Part shown: positions 11,220 through 21,330 of the stretch, piece by piece
How the letters are laid out: every line of letters begins with the position of its first letter
Numbering within the stretch: the first letter of the stretch is position 1
Assembly (NCBI RefSeq): GCF_000090795.2
Contig: NW_003546249.1
Location: forward strand, 245,535-291,544
Reading direction: 5' to 3'
DNA length: 46,010 bases
DNA from: Amphimedon queenslandica
Lineage: Eukaryota; Porifera; Demospongiae; Haplosclerida; Niphatidae
The notes under the pieces: generated by a model
Told to the model about the DNA's origin: nothing
The model's database searches: none
The model's input: only the letters and a program-made list of their open reading frames with translations
Translations under genes and position numbers: made by a program

Positions 11220-12536
11220 ATATACATTAACATACTGTATGGTTACTGATTTTATGTATAAAGTTTCACCGAGAAGAAGATCGCTAGCTTCATATAGTCC
11301 TGCTTCTTTAGCTCAAAGTAATTTCTTGCCGATTTTCCAAAGCCTGCTGCATATGTTGTCACAGCTGCTGACTTCATCCCATAAATCCTTTGCATGACTC
11401 TTTTCTGCTTTAGTGACGTATCCAGTTACATACTCTATTAAGGAAAGACTCCCCTCAGCTATGTATTTCAAGTCCTTATTTGCATGCCACAAGTTCAACA
11501 GTAAAGCATTGTAGTTGTTGACTGGAACTTCTTTTTCATCTCGTTTGAGATAATACATTTTAATATATTTTAATGCATGATTTCAAGCTATTTTCAACAT
11601 CATTGATGCAAATACTATCTTGTACTGGTCTTGCAAAATTAAATCGGCATCTAGATACATAGGTCTTGCCAAATATAATCTTTCTTGTGCAATATATACT
11701 GCACTTGTGCATTTGGTATTTTGTTACCCAAAAATTTAAATCAGGCAACATAATACTATCTGGTAAATGACAGCTAATTCTATCTTGTATGAAAGAAGAG
11801 ACTTCTGGACAATCAATACCGACAACAAGAGCATTTGTAATCCATAGGAGGATGTGATAATATGGCGCTCGACGCATTTGATATTCTTTTTTAACATAAT
11901 CTTGGTCTACTTTGCCTAAAACACCTCTCAGGAGAATGACTATGTTAACGAAATCCTTAAATTTCTATGAAAATTGTCGTGATACTGAAACAGGGTCCTC
12001 AGTACATAATCTAGAAATACTATATGATTGTGGTGCCTTATTCACTTTTCTTAAATATTGCACTTTATCAGCTGAATGGTATTCAGCACAACTTAATGTT
12101 AGAAAGTGTTGGTGAGCCATATTCAGCAATCACTGGTTTGACTTCACCTTTCACACGAAACCAAGATTGATTTTTGCCTCGTAATGGAGCCAAAATGGTA
12201 CTTAAATTGCCCTCAAATTCTTCATCTAACACATTTATTTTTTCTAATATTTCAGCAACAGTTTGATCAAGGTTGCCTATTGTTGATTTTAATAAATTAT
12301 GTATGCCAGTTTTTAAGGCCTTGTTAACTTTTAATCATTAATAGTGCAGACATTATGAATGATTTGTGAATCTTTGTTTAAAAGTCTTTATTTGATGTAT
12401 TCACTAAATGATAAAGTCTCTGCTGGATAGATTTGCCTGGGATGATGCTCTCCATATTGCCCAGTTGGAAATAAAGTAGAAAGCATAACAAATCATGATG
12501 CTCTTGCCTATTGTCAATAGGCGCTTCTTTTGCATT
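11220..12536 (-). pseudogene. Helitron copy 1: Rep (HUH endonuclease) domain
   Basis: This is the rolling-circle replication initiator of a Helitron. Minus-strand translation gives, in order, ETLSFSEYIKS, APLRGKNQSWFRVKGEV, FLTLSCAEYHSADKVQYL, DPVSVSRQFS, GKVDQDYVKKEYQ, RRAPYYHILLWI, KYQMHKCSIYC with RCRFNFARP, NNYNALLLNLWHANKD, YVTGYVTKAEKS and AKEAGLYEASDLLLGE. These are the usual Helitron Rep blocks. The HUH motif reads Y-Y-H (11854-11862) where the family has H-x-H. The two-tyrosine motif YVTGYVTK is retained. Stops (after SRQFS and after GKKLL) and a frameshift near SPT show it is dead. The 12537 border is the LTR retrotransposon insertion. Confidence 0.85.
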
Positions 12537-12786
12537 TGTAGCAATTATAATCAATAACTGTATTGGTACATATAATTAACATATTCACGCATTCTCACAA
12601 TTACTTATTCACTATCTTTTCATACAACTATGGTTTATGTCTATATGCATCATATGATCACATTATAAAAAGACTTCACACATATCACTCCTCTCTCTTA
12701 TCAATTTTGGTTCTCCCTCTATCTCTCTCCTTGATTTTACGATATATGATACGCTTTATACTCAAGTACTTATTAGTTAAACTGCA
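12537..12786 (+). repeat. 5' LTR (250 bp)
   Basis: Begins TGTAG and ends CTGCA. It carries a TATA-like ATTATAAAAAG about two-fifths of the way in. Compared with the 3' LTR it lacks a 47 bp block and 2 further bases. Confidence 0.92.
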
Positions 12787-12787
12787 T

Positions 12788-12805
12788 TGGTGACCAGGAC
12801 AAACC
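12788..12805 (+). promoter_or_regulatory. Primer-binding site
   Basis: TGGTGACCAGGACAAACC starts one base after the 5' LTR. It has the TGG start expected of pairing with a tRNA 3' CCA end. The tRNA was not identified. Confidence 0.65.
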
Positions 12806-12817
12806 TGAATCTCTGCC

Positions 12818-13600
12818 ATGGCTGAGGACGAAGCTCCTACCGCTTCTATATATCCTACTACCGCTGCTGTCTCCCTGAAGCTTCCTCCCTTTTGGCCATC
12901 CGATCCACTCGTTTGGTTGGCTAAGGTGGACGCTCAATTCAGTACTCGGAATATCACCTCTGAGAAGACTATGTTCAAGTATGTTGTTGCATTTCTGGCA
13001 CCTGAGTTTCCTCAAGAGGTGAGAGACCTCATTCTAAAACTTCCAGATTCTCAACTTTACTGAGCTCTGAAGAGTGCTTTGGTTGAACGTACTGCGGCTT
13101 CTGAGCAACGTCAACTCCAGCAACTGTTCAAAGCAGAGGAGCTTGGTGACCGTAAACCAAGCCAACTCCTGCGACGCATGCAGCAACTTCTGGGGGATAA
13201 AGCAAGCTCGACAGATGCCACCTTCATTTGTGAGCTGTTTCTCCAAAGACTTCCATTGAATGTCAGGATGGTCCTTGCTTTCTCAGATACCATGGACCTG
13301 AAGAAACTAGCACAGCTTGGTGACAAGATAGTGGAAGTGGCTACACTACAAGTTCATTCTGCTACTCAGCCTTCCAGGACTCCTAAGATAGACACACTAT
13401 GCTCTGAGAGCCTAGAGCTGAGGCAGATCGTAGCTTCCCTGCAGTCCTTCAATAAGCCGCGACACCCTCCCAAAGAAACACAACTCGTTCCAGTCGTGCC
13501 TCTTCTCCTGCAAGCAGTTCCACTTCAGCTACATCTCTCTGCTGGTATCACAGCCGTTTTGGAGATCTTGCCAGGAAATGTCAATCTCCCTGTGCCAGGT
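12818..13600 (+). pseudogene. gag: gag of the Ty3/gypsy element
   Basis: Encodes the capsid/nucleocapsid precursor. The frame opens MAEDEAPTASIYP, continues with LPPFWPSDPLVWLAKVDAQF and, after one in-frame TGA (13061-13063), with LVERTAASEQRQLQQLF and SQLLRRMQQLLGD. These are typical of the gag type common in arthropod and other invertebrate gypsy elements. A zinc-knuckle-like CWYHSRFGDLARKCQSPC lies at about 13540-13593, in a different frame from the capsid part, so at least one frameshift precedes it. A run of seven Cs just after it marks the next frame change. Confidence 0.85.
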
Positions 13601-14075
13601 CCCCCCCGGAAATTGGTCAGGCCAGTCACTAATAGCAACAGGTGCCACTGGCCAGCAAACAAGTCGCTTATTTTATTTAACTGATCGCACTACATCACTT
13701 CGACTGCTCGTGGACACTGGAGCTGGTTTGTCTTCTTCCCCACACATACACACGCATACATTCACAACACAGACACACTCAAACAGGTTCAGTCTTCAGG
13801 CAGCTAATGGCACTATAATTCCAACTAATGGCAGACAGTCCCTCACTCTCAACTTTGGTCTGCGCCGCTCATTCCAATGCGTCTTTATCATTGCTGATGT
13901 TCAGCAAGCAATTATTGGCGCTGACTTCCTTAGCCATTTCAACTTATTAGTTGATTTAAAGCAAAAGAGACTTATTGACAGAATTTCTCAGCTCCATGTT
14001 CAAGGTGTTGTTTCCAACCGAATGCATCTCAGTCCCATTTGGAACATCACTGATGGCTCTACCATTCCATTCTAA
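13601..14075 (+). pseudogene. pol: Aspartic protease region of the Ty3/gypsy pol
   Basis: LLVDTGAGLSS with the catalytic DTG (13713-13721) is followed about 60 residues later by the flap-side IIGADFLSHFNLLVD. This is a clear retropepsin fold that would process Gag-Pol. The frame closes at 14073-14075, ahead of the RT, where the family normally reads on. Confidence 0.85.
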
Positions 14076-14860
14076 AAGACTTTCCATCTCTTACTAAATT
14101 GCCTATTGTTAACACTCAGACTCCTGCCCATAATGTAACCCATCGCATCATTACTTCTGGACAACCAGTTCATGCCAAGCCCCATCGTCTTCCTCCTGAA
14201 CGACTCAGGATTGCTCGTCTGGAATTTGAGCATATGATGCAACTTGGTGTTTTCCGTCTCTCATCCAGTAATTGGTCCTCACCACTACACATGGTTCCCA
14301 AGAAGACTGCTGGAGACTGGCGACCGTGTGGTGATGACAGGGCTCTGAACCAGACCACTATTCCTGATTGCTATCCCATCCCTCACATCCAGGACTTCAC
14401 TACCAATCTTCATGGAACAAAATATTTTCCAAAATCAATCAAGTTTGTTCATTCCATCAGATTCCAGTTCATCCTGATGATGTACCAAGGACAGCCATTG
14501 CTACCCCATTTGGACTATTTGAATTTTTGAGGATGCCTTTTGGGTTAAGGAAGGCTGCCCAAGCCTTCCAGCGTTTCATTGATCAGGTACTTATGGTCTT
14601 CACTTCGCTTTTGCTTATATTTACGATGTTCTTGTTGCCAGTTGCTCTCCTCAGGAGCACAAAGATCATCTGAGACTCATTTTTCAGCGTTTCCAACAGT
14701 ACAATATTGCCATTAATCATGCCAAATGTGAATTTGGACTCTCACAACTGACATTTCTCGGCCATTTTTTTTCTCAGGATGGCATTGCTCCTCTCTCTGA
14801 GCGACTCCAACCAATTCAGGAATTTCCAGTACCCAATAGTCAAAAAAACTTCGTGAGTTC
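14076..14860 (+). pseudogene. pol: Reverse transcriptase of the Ty3/gypsy pol
   Basis: [19 protein letters not shown], then [35 protein letters not shown] and, in a shifted frame, [19 protein letters not shown] are the ordered RT blocks. The active-site box reads YIYD (14616-14627) where gypsy elements have YIDD. The shifted frames continue with EHKDHLRLIFQRFQQ and QLTFLGHFFSQDGIAPL. At least three frame changes occur. This copy cannot make active RT. Confidence 0.9.
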
Positions 14861-15538
14861 TTGGGTATTGTTAATTTTTACCACCGTTTTCTTCCTAGGT
14901 GTGCTCACATACTCAGTGCCCTTTACTCCCTGTTGAAAACTAACCAAAAGGACGTTCAATGGTTTTCAGCTGCTGATGTCTCATTTGCTCAAGCTAAGGA
15001 CCTCCTAGTTAAAGCTACACTGCTGAACCATCCAGCACCAGATGCACCTACCTGTATTATGACTGATCCTACAGATGTAGCTGTTGGAGCAATCCTACAG
15101 CTGTTCACAGAGGGGATGTGGAAACCCATATCCCATTTCTCCCGTAAACTCAATCCAACAGAAGGTCGTTACAGTACCTCTGACAGAGTGCTTTTGGCTA
15201 TCTATCTCTCCATTCGACACTTCCGCCACTTCATTGAAGGATGAAACTTTCACATCATTACTGACCACAAGCCTCTTATTTATTCCTTAGCTACTAATTC
15301 TAATCGTTACTCTCCACGTCAAATTCGTCAGTTGGATTTCATTTCTTTGTTCACTACAGATATCCGATACATCAAAGGTTGTGATAACTCTGTTGCTGAT
15401 GCTCTCTCCCGTATTGATGTTTCTTCTATCCAGCATCATCAACACAACATTGATCTGAATGCTCTAGCAGCTGCTCAAAAGGGTGATACTGAGTTATAAA
15501 AGCTACTTTTTTCATCTACCTCACTGCAGTTTGCTGAA
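14861..15538 (+). pseudogene. pol: RNase H region of the Ty3/gypsy pol
   Basis: GIVNFYHRFLPRCAHIL marks the connection. CIMTDPTDVAVGAILQ carries the first RNase H Asp, KPISHFSRKLNPTEGRYST the next block, and, after a stop (HFIEG-stop), FHIITDHKPLIYSL and DNSVADALSRI complete the domain. The sequence then runs into the assembly gap. Confidence 0.9.
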
Positions 15539-16228
15539 NNNNNNNNNNNNNNNNNNNNNNNNNNNNNNNNNNNNNNNNNNNNNNNNNNNNNNNNNNNNNN
15601 NNNNNNNNNNNNNNNNNNNNNNNNNNNNNNNNNNNNNNNNNNNNNNNNNNNNNNNNNNNNNNNNNNNNNNNNNNNNNNNNNNNNNNNNNNNNNNNNNNNN
15701 NNNNNNNNNNNNNNNNNNNNNNNNNNNNNNNNNNNNNNNNNNNNNNNNNNNNNNNNNNNNNNNNNNNNNNNNNNNNNNNNNNNNNNNNNNNNNNNNNNNN
15801 NNNNNNNNNNNNNNNNNNNNNNNNNNNNNNNNNNNNNNNNNNNNNNNNNNNNNNNNNNNNNNNNNNNNNNNNNNNNNNNNNNNNNNNNNNNNNNNNNNNN
15901 NNNNNNNNNNNNNNNNNNNNNNNNNNNNNNNNNNNNNNNNNNNNNNNNNNNNNNNNNNNNNNNNNNNNNNNNNNNNNNNNNNNNNNNNNNNNNNNNNNNN
16001 NNNNNNNNNNNNNNNNNNNNNNNNNNNNNNNNNNNNNNNNNNNNNNNNNNNNNNNNNNNNNNNNNNNNNNNNNNNNNNNNNNNNNNNNNNNNNNNNNNNN
16101 NNNNNNNNNNNNNNNNNNNNNNNNNNNNNNNNNNNNNNNNNNNNNNNNNNNNNNNNNNNNNNNNNNNNNNNNNNNNNNNNNNNNNNNNNNNNNNNNNNNN
16201 NNNNNNNNNNNNNNNNNNNNNNNNNNNN
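15539..16228. other. Assembly gap (690 N)
   Basis: Unknown bases. By position they should contain the zinc-binding and most catalytic parts of the gypsy integrase. Frames reported across the gap are artefacts. The true gap length may differ from 690. Confidence 0.99.
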
Positions 16229-16468
16229 ACAAGGGTCCATTTCAAGTTGTCTCTAGAACTAAAAGCACTTTGCAATTGATATTAATGGTCATCAAGAGAT
16301 TGTCTCTGTTGATCGTCTCAAACCTGCATTCATCTTCAATCATTCGTGTCATCGTGATACCTCTCCTACTAATACCCATTCTCCACCACCACCTACAGTC
16401 ACTTGTTCAGGACGTCGAGTACACTTTCCTGATCGTCTCTCATATTAACTTATCGTTCATTACTCATT
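16229..16468 (+). pseudogene. pol: Integrase C-terminus of the Ty3/gypsy pol
   Basis: GPFQVVSRTKSTL followed, one frame over, by AIDINGHQEIVSVDRLKPAF is the GPY/F-type C-terminal module of gypsy integrases. The tail SGRRVHFPDRLSY ends at a stop shortly before the polypurine tract. The frame change lies near TTTGCAATTG. Confidence 0.85.
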
Positions 16469-16472
16469 CACT

Positions 16473-16482
16473 GGTGGGGGAG
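16473..16482 (+). promoter_or_regulatory. Polypurine tract
   Basis: GGTGGGGGAG lies three bases before the 3' LTR start, the expected place for plus-strand priming. Confidence 0.75.
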
Positions 16483-16485
16483 TAA

Positions 16486-16784
16486 TGTAGCAATTATAAT
16501 CAATAACTGTATTGGTACATGTAATTAACATATTCACGCATTCACACAATTACTTATTCTAGACTTTAATTTATCTCTATTCAATTCCATATCTACTCAC
16601 ATCTTCACTATCTTTTCATACAATTATGGTTTATGTCTATATGCATCACATGATCACATATTATAAAAAGACTTCACACATATCACTCTTCTCTCTTATC
16701 AATTTTGGTTCTCACTCTATCTCTCTCCTTGATTTTACTATTTATGATACTCTTTATACTCAGGTAGTTATTAGTTAAACTACA
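16486..16784 (+). repeat. 3' LTR (299 bp)
   Basis: Begins TGTAG and ends CTACA. It matches the 5' LTR with scattered substitutions and carries an extra 47 bp at 16559-16605. Confidence 0.92.
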
Positions 16785-16788
16785 CATT

Positions 16789-17510
16789 CATTTATGTATA
16801 TTGACTGATAACAGAACCTGTTGCAATTTTACTATCAAGATTTCTAATGGTATAAGACAAAAGGCCTTCAAAATCTTGATCGTTTCCTTTTTCAAGCATT
16901 TTACAAGTAGTATTGCCTACTACTTGTATAACATTTTTAGACGATTTGTCAATTGAATCATCGTCTACATTTCTATAAACCCAATTTATGTCTTTTAATT
17001 TTCTTAGTGCTTTTATTTTATTACCATCTACTAGGCTACGCCAGACAATATTTGATTTAGTACGCTGTCCTTTAATAATAATACAAAGTTCTGGATAAGG
17101 CATATGATTAGAATCTATAACAACCTCATTTAAAGTTTCCATTGTTTTTTCTAATGGAAAAGGTAAATAAAACATTGTACCTTCAAGTGCCTTCGAAGAA
17201 TTATTGGCAGGCACATTCAATGTGTGTGTGCCTACTCTAACAATTATTTGAAAACATTTGGCCCGCCGTATTAACTGGCAACTTAAAGAATCCAAATTTT
17301 CAAATTCTTTGGATAGTGGCTCACACTTTAACCGATTGAGCACACAAAATGCTGGAACTTCATCTTTCCTAATAGTAGGTTTACAATGATTACAAATATA
17401 CATAACTTTATTTAATGCTGTAGGATCATTCTTTCTAATGTAATCTAATAGGATATTCCAAACATCGCTATCTAAATTTTTATCTTCAGTGACCATCTTA
17501 GAAGCCTCTC
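16789..17510 (-). pseudogene. Helitron copy 1: DUF6570 region
   Basis: The 234-codon frame includes YICNHCKPTIRKDEVPAFC (a CxxC pair), VLNRLKCEPLSKEFENLD, LIRRAKCFQIIVRVGTHTL, GTMFYLPFPLEKTMETLNE and ELCIIIKGQRTKSNIVWRSL. This is the DUF6570 module found upstream of Rep in many animal Helitrons; its biochemical role is not established. One stop follows SVISQYT, after which the frame resumes as MNA and, across the retrotransposon, KEAPIDNRQEHHDLLCFLL in the segment left of 12537. Confidence 0.85.
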
Positions 17511-18040
17511 ACAGCTACAACAGGCAATAACAGCCTGATCAGACAAAGCTTTATTAAATTCATCAGTAGCATCTGAATACTGAAAATAAAGTGCAGTATC
17601 TAAGTTTAGTATTCTAATTGGGTCATCTTCTTTGCCATCATTTATGGCGTAATACACATCAAATTTAGTCTGATCAGCTTTGTTAGTTTTTAACTTAATC
17701 AATTGTGCTTCACCATCAGCAACGGAAGAATCAATAATATCTATTCTTAAATTGGCATTTCTAGCAACATAAAAGTGTTTCAAAAGGTGTCTCAACAAAG
17801 GATAATGAACAGATGCATTGCAAAAATACGCAGCATACTTTTACAATCAGTATCAATACTATTACACACAATAGGATTGCCTATCCTTTCACAAACAATT
17901 TCTGAATTTTTGAAATAACTTTTAACACTACTTTCATCTTTTTTAACAATTACCCATTACATTAGGATTATCACAGAAATCATGTTCATGTACTTGATCT
18001 ATTTCTTCAACATGCAGGGATCTTGTCATATAATAATTAT
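17472..18040 (-). pseudogene. Helitron copy 1: region upstream of DUF6570
   Basis: A 108-codon frame (LRHLLKHFYVARNANLRID ... VIACCSCERLLRW) overlaps the DUF6570 frame in another frame. The CxxC in ACCSCERLL is typical of the segment just before DUF6570 in these proteins. Upstream bases give a plausible VHYP lead-in but with frame changes. The region is bounded by the inserted palindrome element. Confidence 0.65.
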
Positions 18041-18309
18041 TCTACCATGCCACCTTGCGATTGACCAATCAGATTGCAGTATTGGAGGTCAATTATTTTT
18101 CATATTAACCTAGCTCGTAAAAATATAAACCTATCTCGTTAAATAATTAATTGATTGGCAGTTTGGTACTCTACGCTTATGCTCTTATTACTCGATTTGT
18201 CGAGTTTGGTTGATTATTTACTCGCGTAGCCTGTTAAATATGTTGTATGTATGTCAACTGTGGTCTTATTATCAGCAGCTGGTAGTTGTTTTTCAAGTGA
18301 CATGGTAGA
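18041..18309. mobile_element. Possible small DNA element next to the palindrome
   Basis: TCTACCATGCCAC at 18041-18053 and its complement-like GTGACATGGTAGA at 18297-18309 form 13 bp inverted ends (one mismatch) around a 269 bp unit that breaks the Helitron frame. No coding capacity. Confidence 0.45.
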
Positions 18310-18313
18310 AGTT

Positions 18314-18414
18314 GGTTATACACCTCGGTATGGGTTTCGATGGTATTTATTAACCTTGCGACTGCGTCGCTCGGTTAATAAATACCATAGAAACCTCTAC
18401 CTTGGTGTATAACC
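18314..18414. repeat. 101 bp palindrome
   Basis: The left arm GGTTATACACC ... ATGGTATTTATTAACC and the reverse-complemented right arm agree at all but about eight positions over 50 bp each. The tip contains GCGACTGCGTCGC. It abuts the TCTACCATG unit and can fold into a very long cruciform. Confidence 0.9.
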
Positions 18415-19263
18415 TATACTTAGGACAATTATCACATGCATCTCAATGCTTCCTTAATTCTTTAATGGGTTCATCAAAATATTGTCTATCTTCAAAAATA
18501 GAACAATTGTCACTTTCTAATAAAGGCTTGCATTTGTCTGTACAGTGCCATTTGAAGGTTGGCTTTCTCTTATTAGTATGCATTCTATTGTTATCATCAA
18601 AATTGTCATCTTTAGGGTCATAATCATCATTAAATTCTTCTACTCAATCAATACATGATTTATCAACAACCCCCGCTACGTAACAGATGCCATTTGTATC
18701 ATTAGGGATTGCAATTGGACTATCTAATTGGCTATCAGAATCATCAATGCTGATTTATAAAAAATAAGGCTCTCTATTCTTTGTGACATTGCTCACAAAA
18801 ATCACTTAAGCTATTCAACCTCAATTTCCTAATGCTATTAGATGCACGTGTCAATACATCAACTTTGTGGGATCTGTTTTCCAAAACTAATTCTAACAAT
18901 ATACTTGATGCAGCATTCAATTTACTGTCATATGATGTTTTCAAAGTCTACCCCTTTCATACTTGATGGTAAAAAATGAACTATTTCATGGCTGTAATAT
19001 AATGCTTCCATAATTTTCATAAAATAATGTTCCTTTGCTTCACTATTTGGTGCAGGTAATGAGTAATTAGAACATTATCAGTACAATATGTGACTATAAT
19101 TATGTTCTTAAAAATCTTTACTTAGACGCTTGTTATTTTTTTTAAATGCCATCTTTGATTTATCCATTTCGTTATCAATATCAGAAATTTATATTTCGTA
19201 GCACTTAACTGTTTTGAGATTGTTGGTCCAGTTTTTTGTTGATTGCTTTCCATTGATTTCCTT

Positions 19264-19490
19264 TTTTGACATTTAGGATTCTTTTGATACTGATCTTTAG
19301 AGGCTTCTTTCTTTGGTTGTGGATTCTTTTGATACTGATCTGTAGAGGCTTCTTTCTGTGGTTGTGGATCATTTTGATACTGATCTCTAAAGGCTTTCTT
19401 CTTGGTTGTGGATTTTTATGATACTGATCTATAGAGGCTCCTTTCTTTAGTTATGGATTTTTTTATTAATGCTTTCTAGAGGCTTTTTTA
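19264..19490 (-). repeat. Coding tandem repeat (~57 bp unit) of the Helitron N-terminus
   Basis: Four degenerate units containing, on the plus strand, TTTTGATACTGATCT and AGAGGCTTCTTTC. On the minus strand they encode repeats like KEASTDQYQKNPQP. Similar NP-containing basic repeats are known at the N-termini of animal Helitron proteins. Confidence 0.8.
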
Positions 19491-19508
19491 ATAGTCTGGA
19501 TTGATAAT

Positions 19509-19751
19509 ATGTGACTATAATTGACAAAAGGTACCTTTTGGCAGATTCAAAATTAATGATTGTAATGAATAATATTAACCTGTGAGTGTTTTGTTGGACA
19601 ATCATTCTTTCTTATAGTTACATAGTAACTTTTTGAATCCTGTGGTGTAATTTTATGATAAATGTAGCTCAGGAAGTTGGATTTTTTTGGCTATAGAGAC
19701 AAATTTCACTACCAGCCATAAAGTACCACCTTTTGTCAATCACGGTGACAT
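19509..19751. mobile_element. MITE family A, copy 2 (243 bp)
   Basis: Reverse-oriented copy of 9528-9766. Its left end reads ATGTGACTATAATTGACAAA and its right end TTTGTCAATCACGGTGACAT. The interior shares AAGTTACTATGTAACT and CCAACTTCCTGAGC on the opposite strand. It lies within the Helitron N-terminal region. Confidence 0.85.
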
Positions 19752-20353
19752 GTAATTTGTTCTTGAAAAGGAAGTTGATTTTAAAATTTTGCTACCTTGT
19801 TTTTATTGTATCAATTTTTACATTTTTGCAATATATACCCTGGGTTCAATGCATGAAACTGCTTGGAATAGGCCATTGCAGATGCAATCTTATACTTGTT
19901 ACTGATTTTGAAAGTAATTCTTGCTTTGCTTTTGACCCAGGTACATTGTCATATGTAGTAGCTCTGGCTTTTGATCCATTTGTATCTATGAAATCTTCCA
20001 TTTGCCTTCTATCATTATAATTTTTGAATTTCTATTTTTAGTTTTATTCCCAGTTAAGCTACTCTTCCTTTTTTATTTCCTTTTTGTACAAGTATCACAA
20101 CCAAAATCACTCCTAACTTTGAAACTAGAAATAAGCAAATGTACCATGAGACCAAGTATGCAGGATGCACATTATTATCATTATAAACTCAGCTGCTACT
20201 TATCATTGTAAAACACTTAAATTTGTTGCAGTACCAAGATTACAACGTAGTACTTCTGAAGCAGCTGACTAAATAACATACTGAGCAGCTGTAACTTAAA
20301 TTTCACTCTAATTTTAAAATTAATCTTAAATTTAACTGTTAAATTAATGATTT

Positions 20354-20360
20354 ACTTACC
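20354..20360 (-). other. Splice donor conserved in both Helitron copies
   Basis: On the minus strand reads G|GTAAGT. The homologous place in copy 2 (32701-32707) reads G|GTATGT. Retention of a donor in both copies suggests an intron near the start of the Helitron transcript. Confidence 0.5.
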
Positions 20361-20859
20361 CATTAGTTATTAAAAGAACCGGTCATGCCTTAGTCTGAGT
20401 AGTGGGCACTCTTTGCAAGTAAGATAACCTCAACAAAGACCAAGAAAAGCATAGAACAAACAGTCACTAAACACTGCACACAGTAATGTAGCTATAGCAA
20501 CTTTGCACATGCGCATTTAAGTTCAAAAGGGTGTCTTAAAAGGGGAGGGGTGTGATAGATCACCCTCAAATAATTAGTTTTTGAACTTACAGTAAGACAA
20601 TAAAAGTCTGAAGAATTTTGCAGAAATTTGAACTTTGGCCTGCTATCCAGAATGGCTCCCGCTACATTGCGGTACACTTTATAGGTACCATGAGAATCGC
20701 TCAGTGAAGGAGAACTCATCTATGCCATTTAAAAGGCTGTACAAACTAAGATAAAAGAGTTATAATTATTTGAAAATTATAAATTTGGTCGCCATCTTGA
20801 AAAATCAACCTCAACCCTACATATAGGCTACTGCCTATATAATATATGCAGCCATCTGA

Positions 20860-21330
20860 CATTAGCAGCAACTTATATGTTGAAATCGTAATAAGATAAC
20901 ATTTAAAATTCTATATCATGCAGAAATTAAAGCATCATTGTTAATATTCAAGAGTCAACAATATTTACATCTATTGACCAGTTTTGAATAAGGAATTATG
21001 AACAGGGATAGTCTTTGAACAGTTCTTGATGTCCATATCCCCAAACCTATTTTGAGCAAACACACTGCCAAGGCTAAGTTTTGCCACAGTATAGCCTGAA
21101 TCAGTTGGACAATATAATAACCTCAGAATGAGAGTATTTTAGATTCTTCAAATGTCTAAGGAATTAAATGAAGGTAATTAATTGTACAAATAATTTTACT
21201 TGTAACAAAAAGTCACTGCTAGTTTCGAACGGGATATGCTCAGAAGCAAAGACTTTCTTGCTATTTGGTTACTATTCAACATGACACGCCTACTAGGCTG
21301 GGTGTGAAGATCACGCAATGACACTGCAAT
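20860..21330. other. AT-rich region without recognised features
   Basis: No domain-bearing frame and no repeat resolved by eye. Confidence 0.4.

Larger units (their letters stand above)
12537..16784 (+). mobile_element. Ty3/gypsy LTR retrotransposon (4.25 kb) inside the Helitron
   Basis: Two LTRs beginning TGTAGCAATTATAATC surround gag, protease, RT, RNase H and the integrase tail in the canonical order protease-RT-RNase H-integrase, all on the plus strand. A 4 bp direct duplication CATT lies immediately outside both LTRs (12533-12536 and 16785-16788). The host Helitron frame is rejoined by its removal. The coding region has several frameshifts and stops, and 690 bases are unknown (15539-16228), covering most of the integrase. 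Confidence 0.93.
18415..20850 (-). pseudogene. Helitron copy 1: N-terminal region and 5' end
   Basis: Homologous throughout to 31510-33301 (copy 2), in the same orientation, including the stretches read on the plus strand as CTTTCATACTTGATGG, CATTTGGTGCAGGTA and GGTCGCCATCTTGAAAAATC. Minus-strand frames contain lysine-rich DQYQKNP repeats. The shared similarity begins at TGCATATATTAT, near 20850, followed by a GGCAGTAGCC mini-palindrome. I take this as the Helitron 5' end, although a strict TC start is not visible. Many stops are present, and MITE A copy 2 sits inside. Confidence 0.65.

Noticed and set aside
11164-11397. 77-codon plus-strand frame
   Set aside because: Antisense to the Helitron Rep end and the MITE B terminus.
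15475-16275. Four long open frames across 15475-16275
   Set aside because: They consist almost entirely of unknown bases in the assembly gap.
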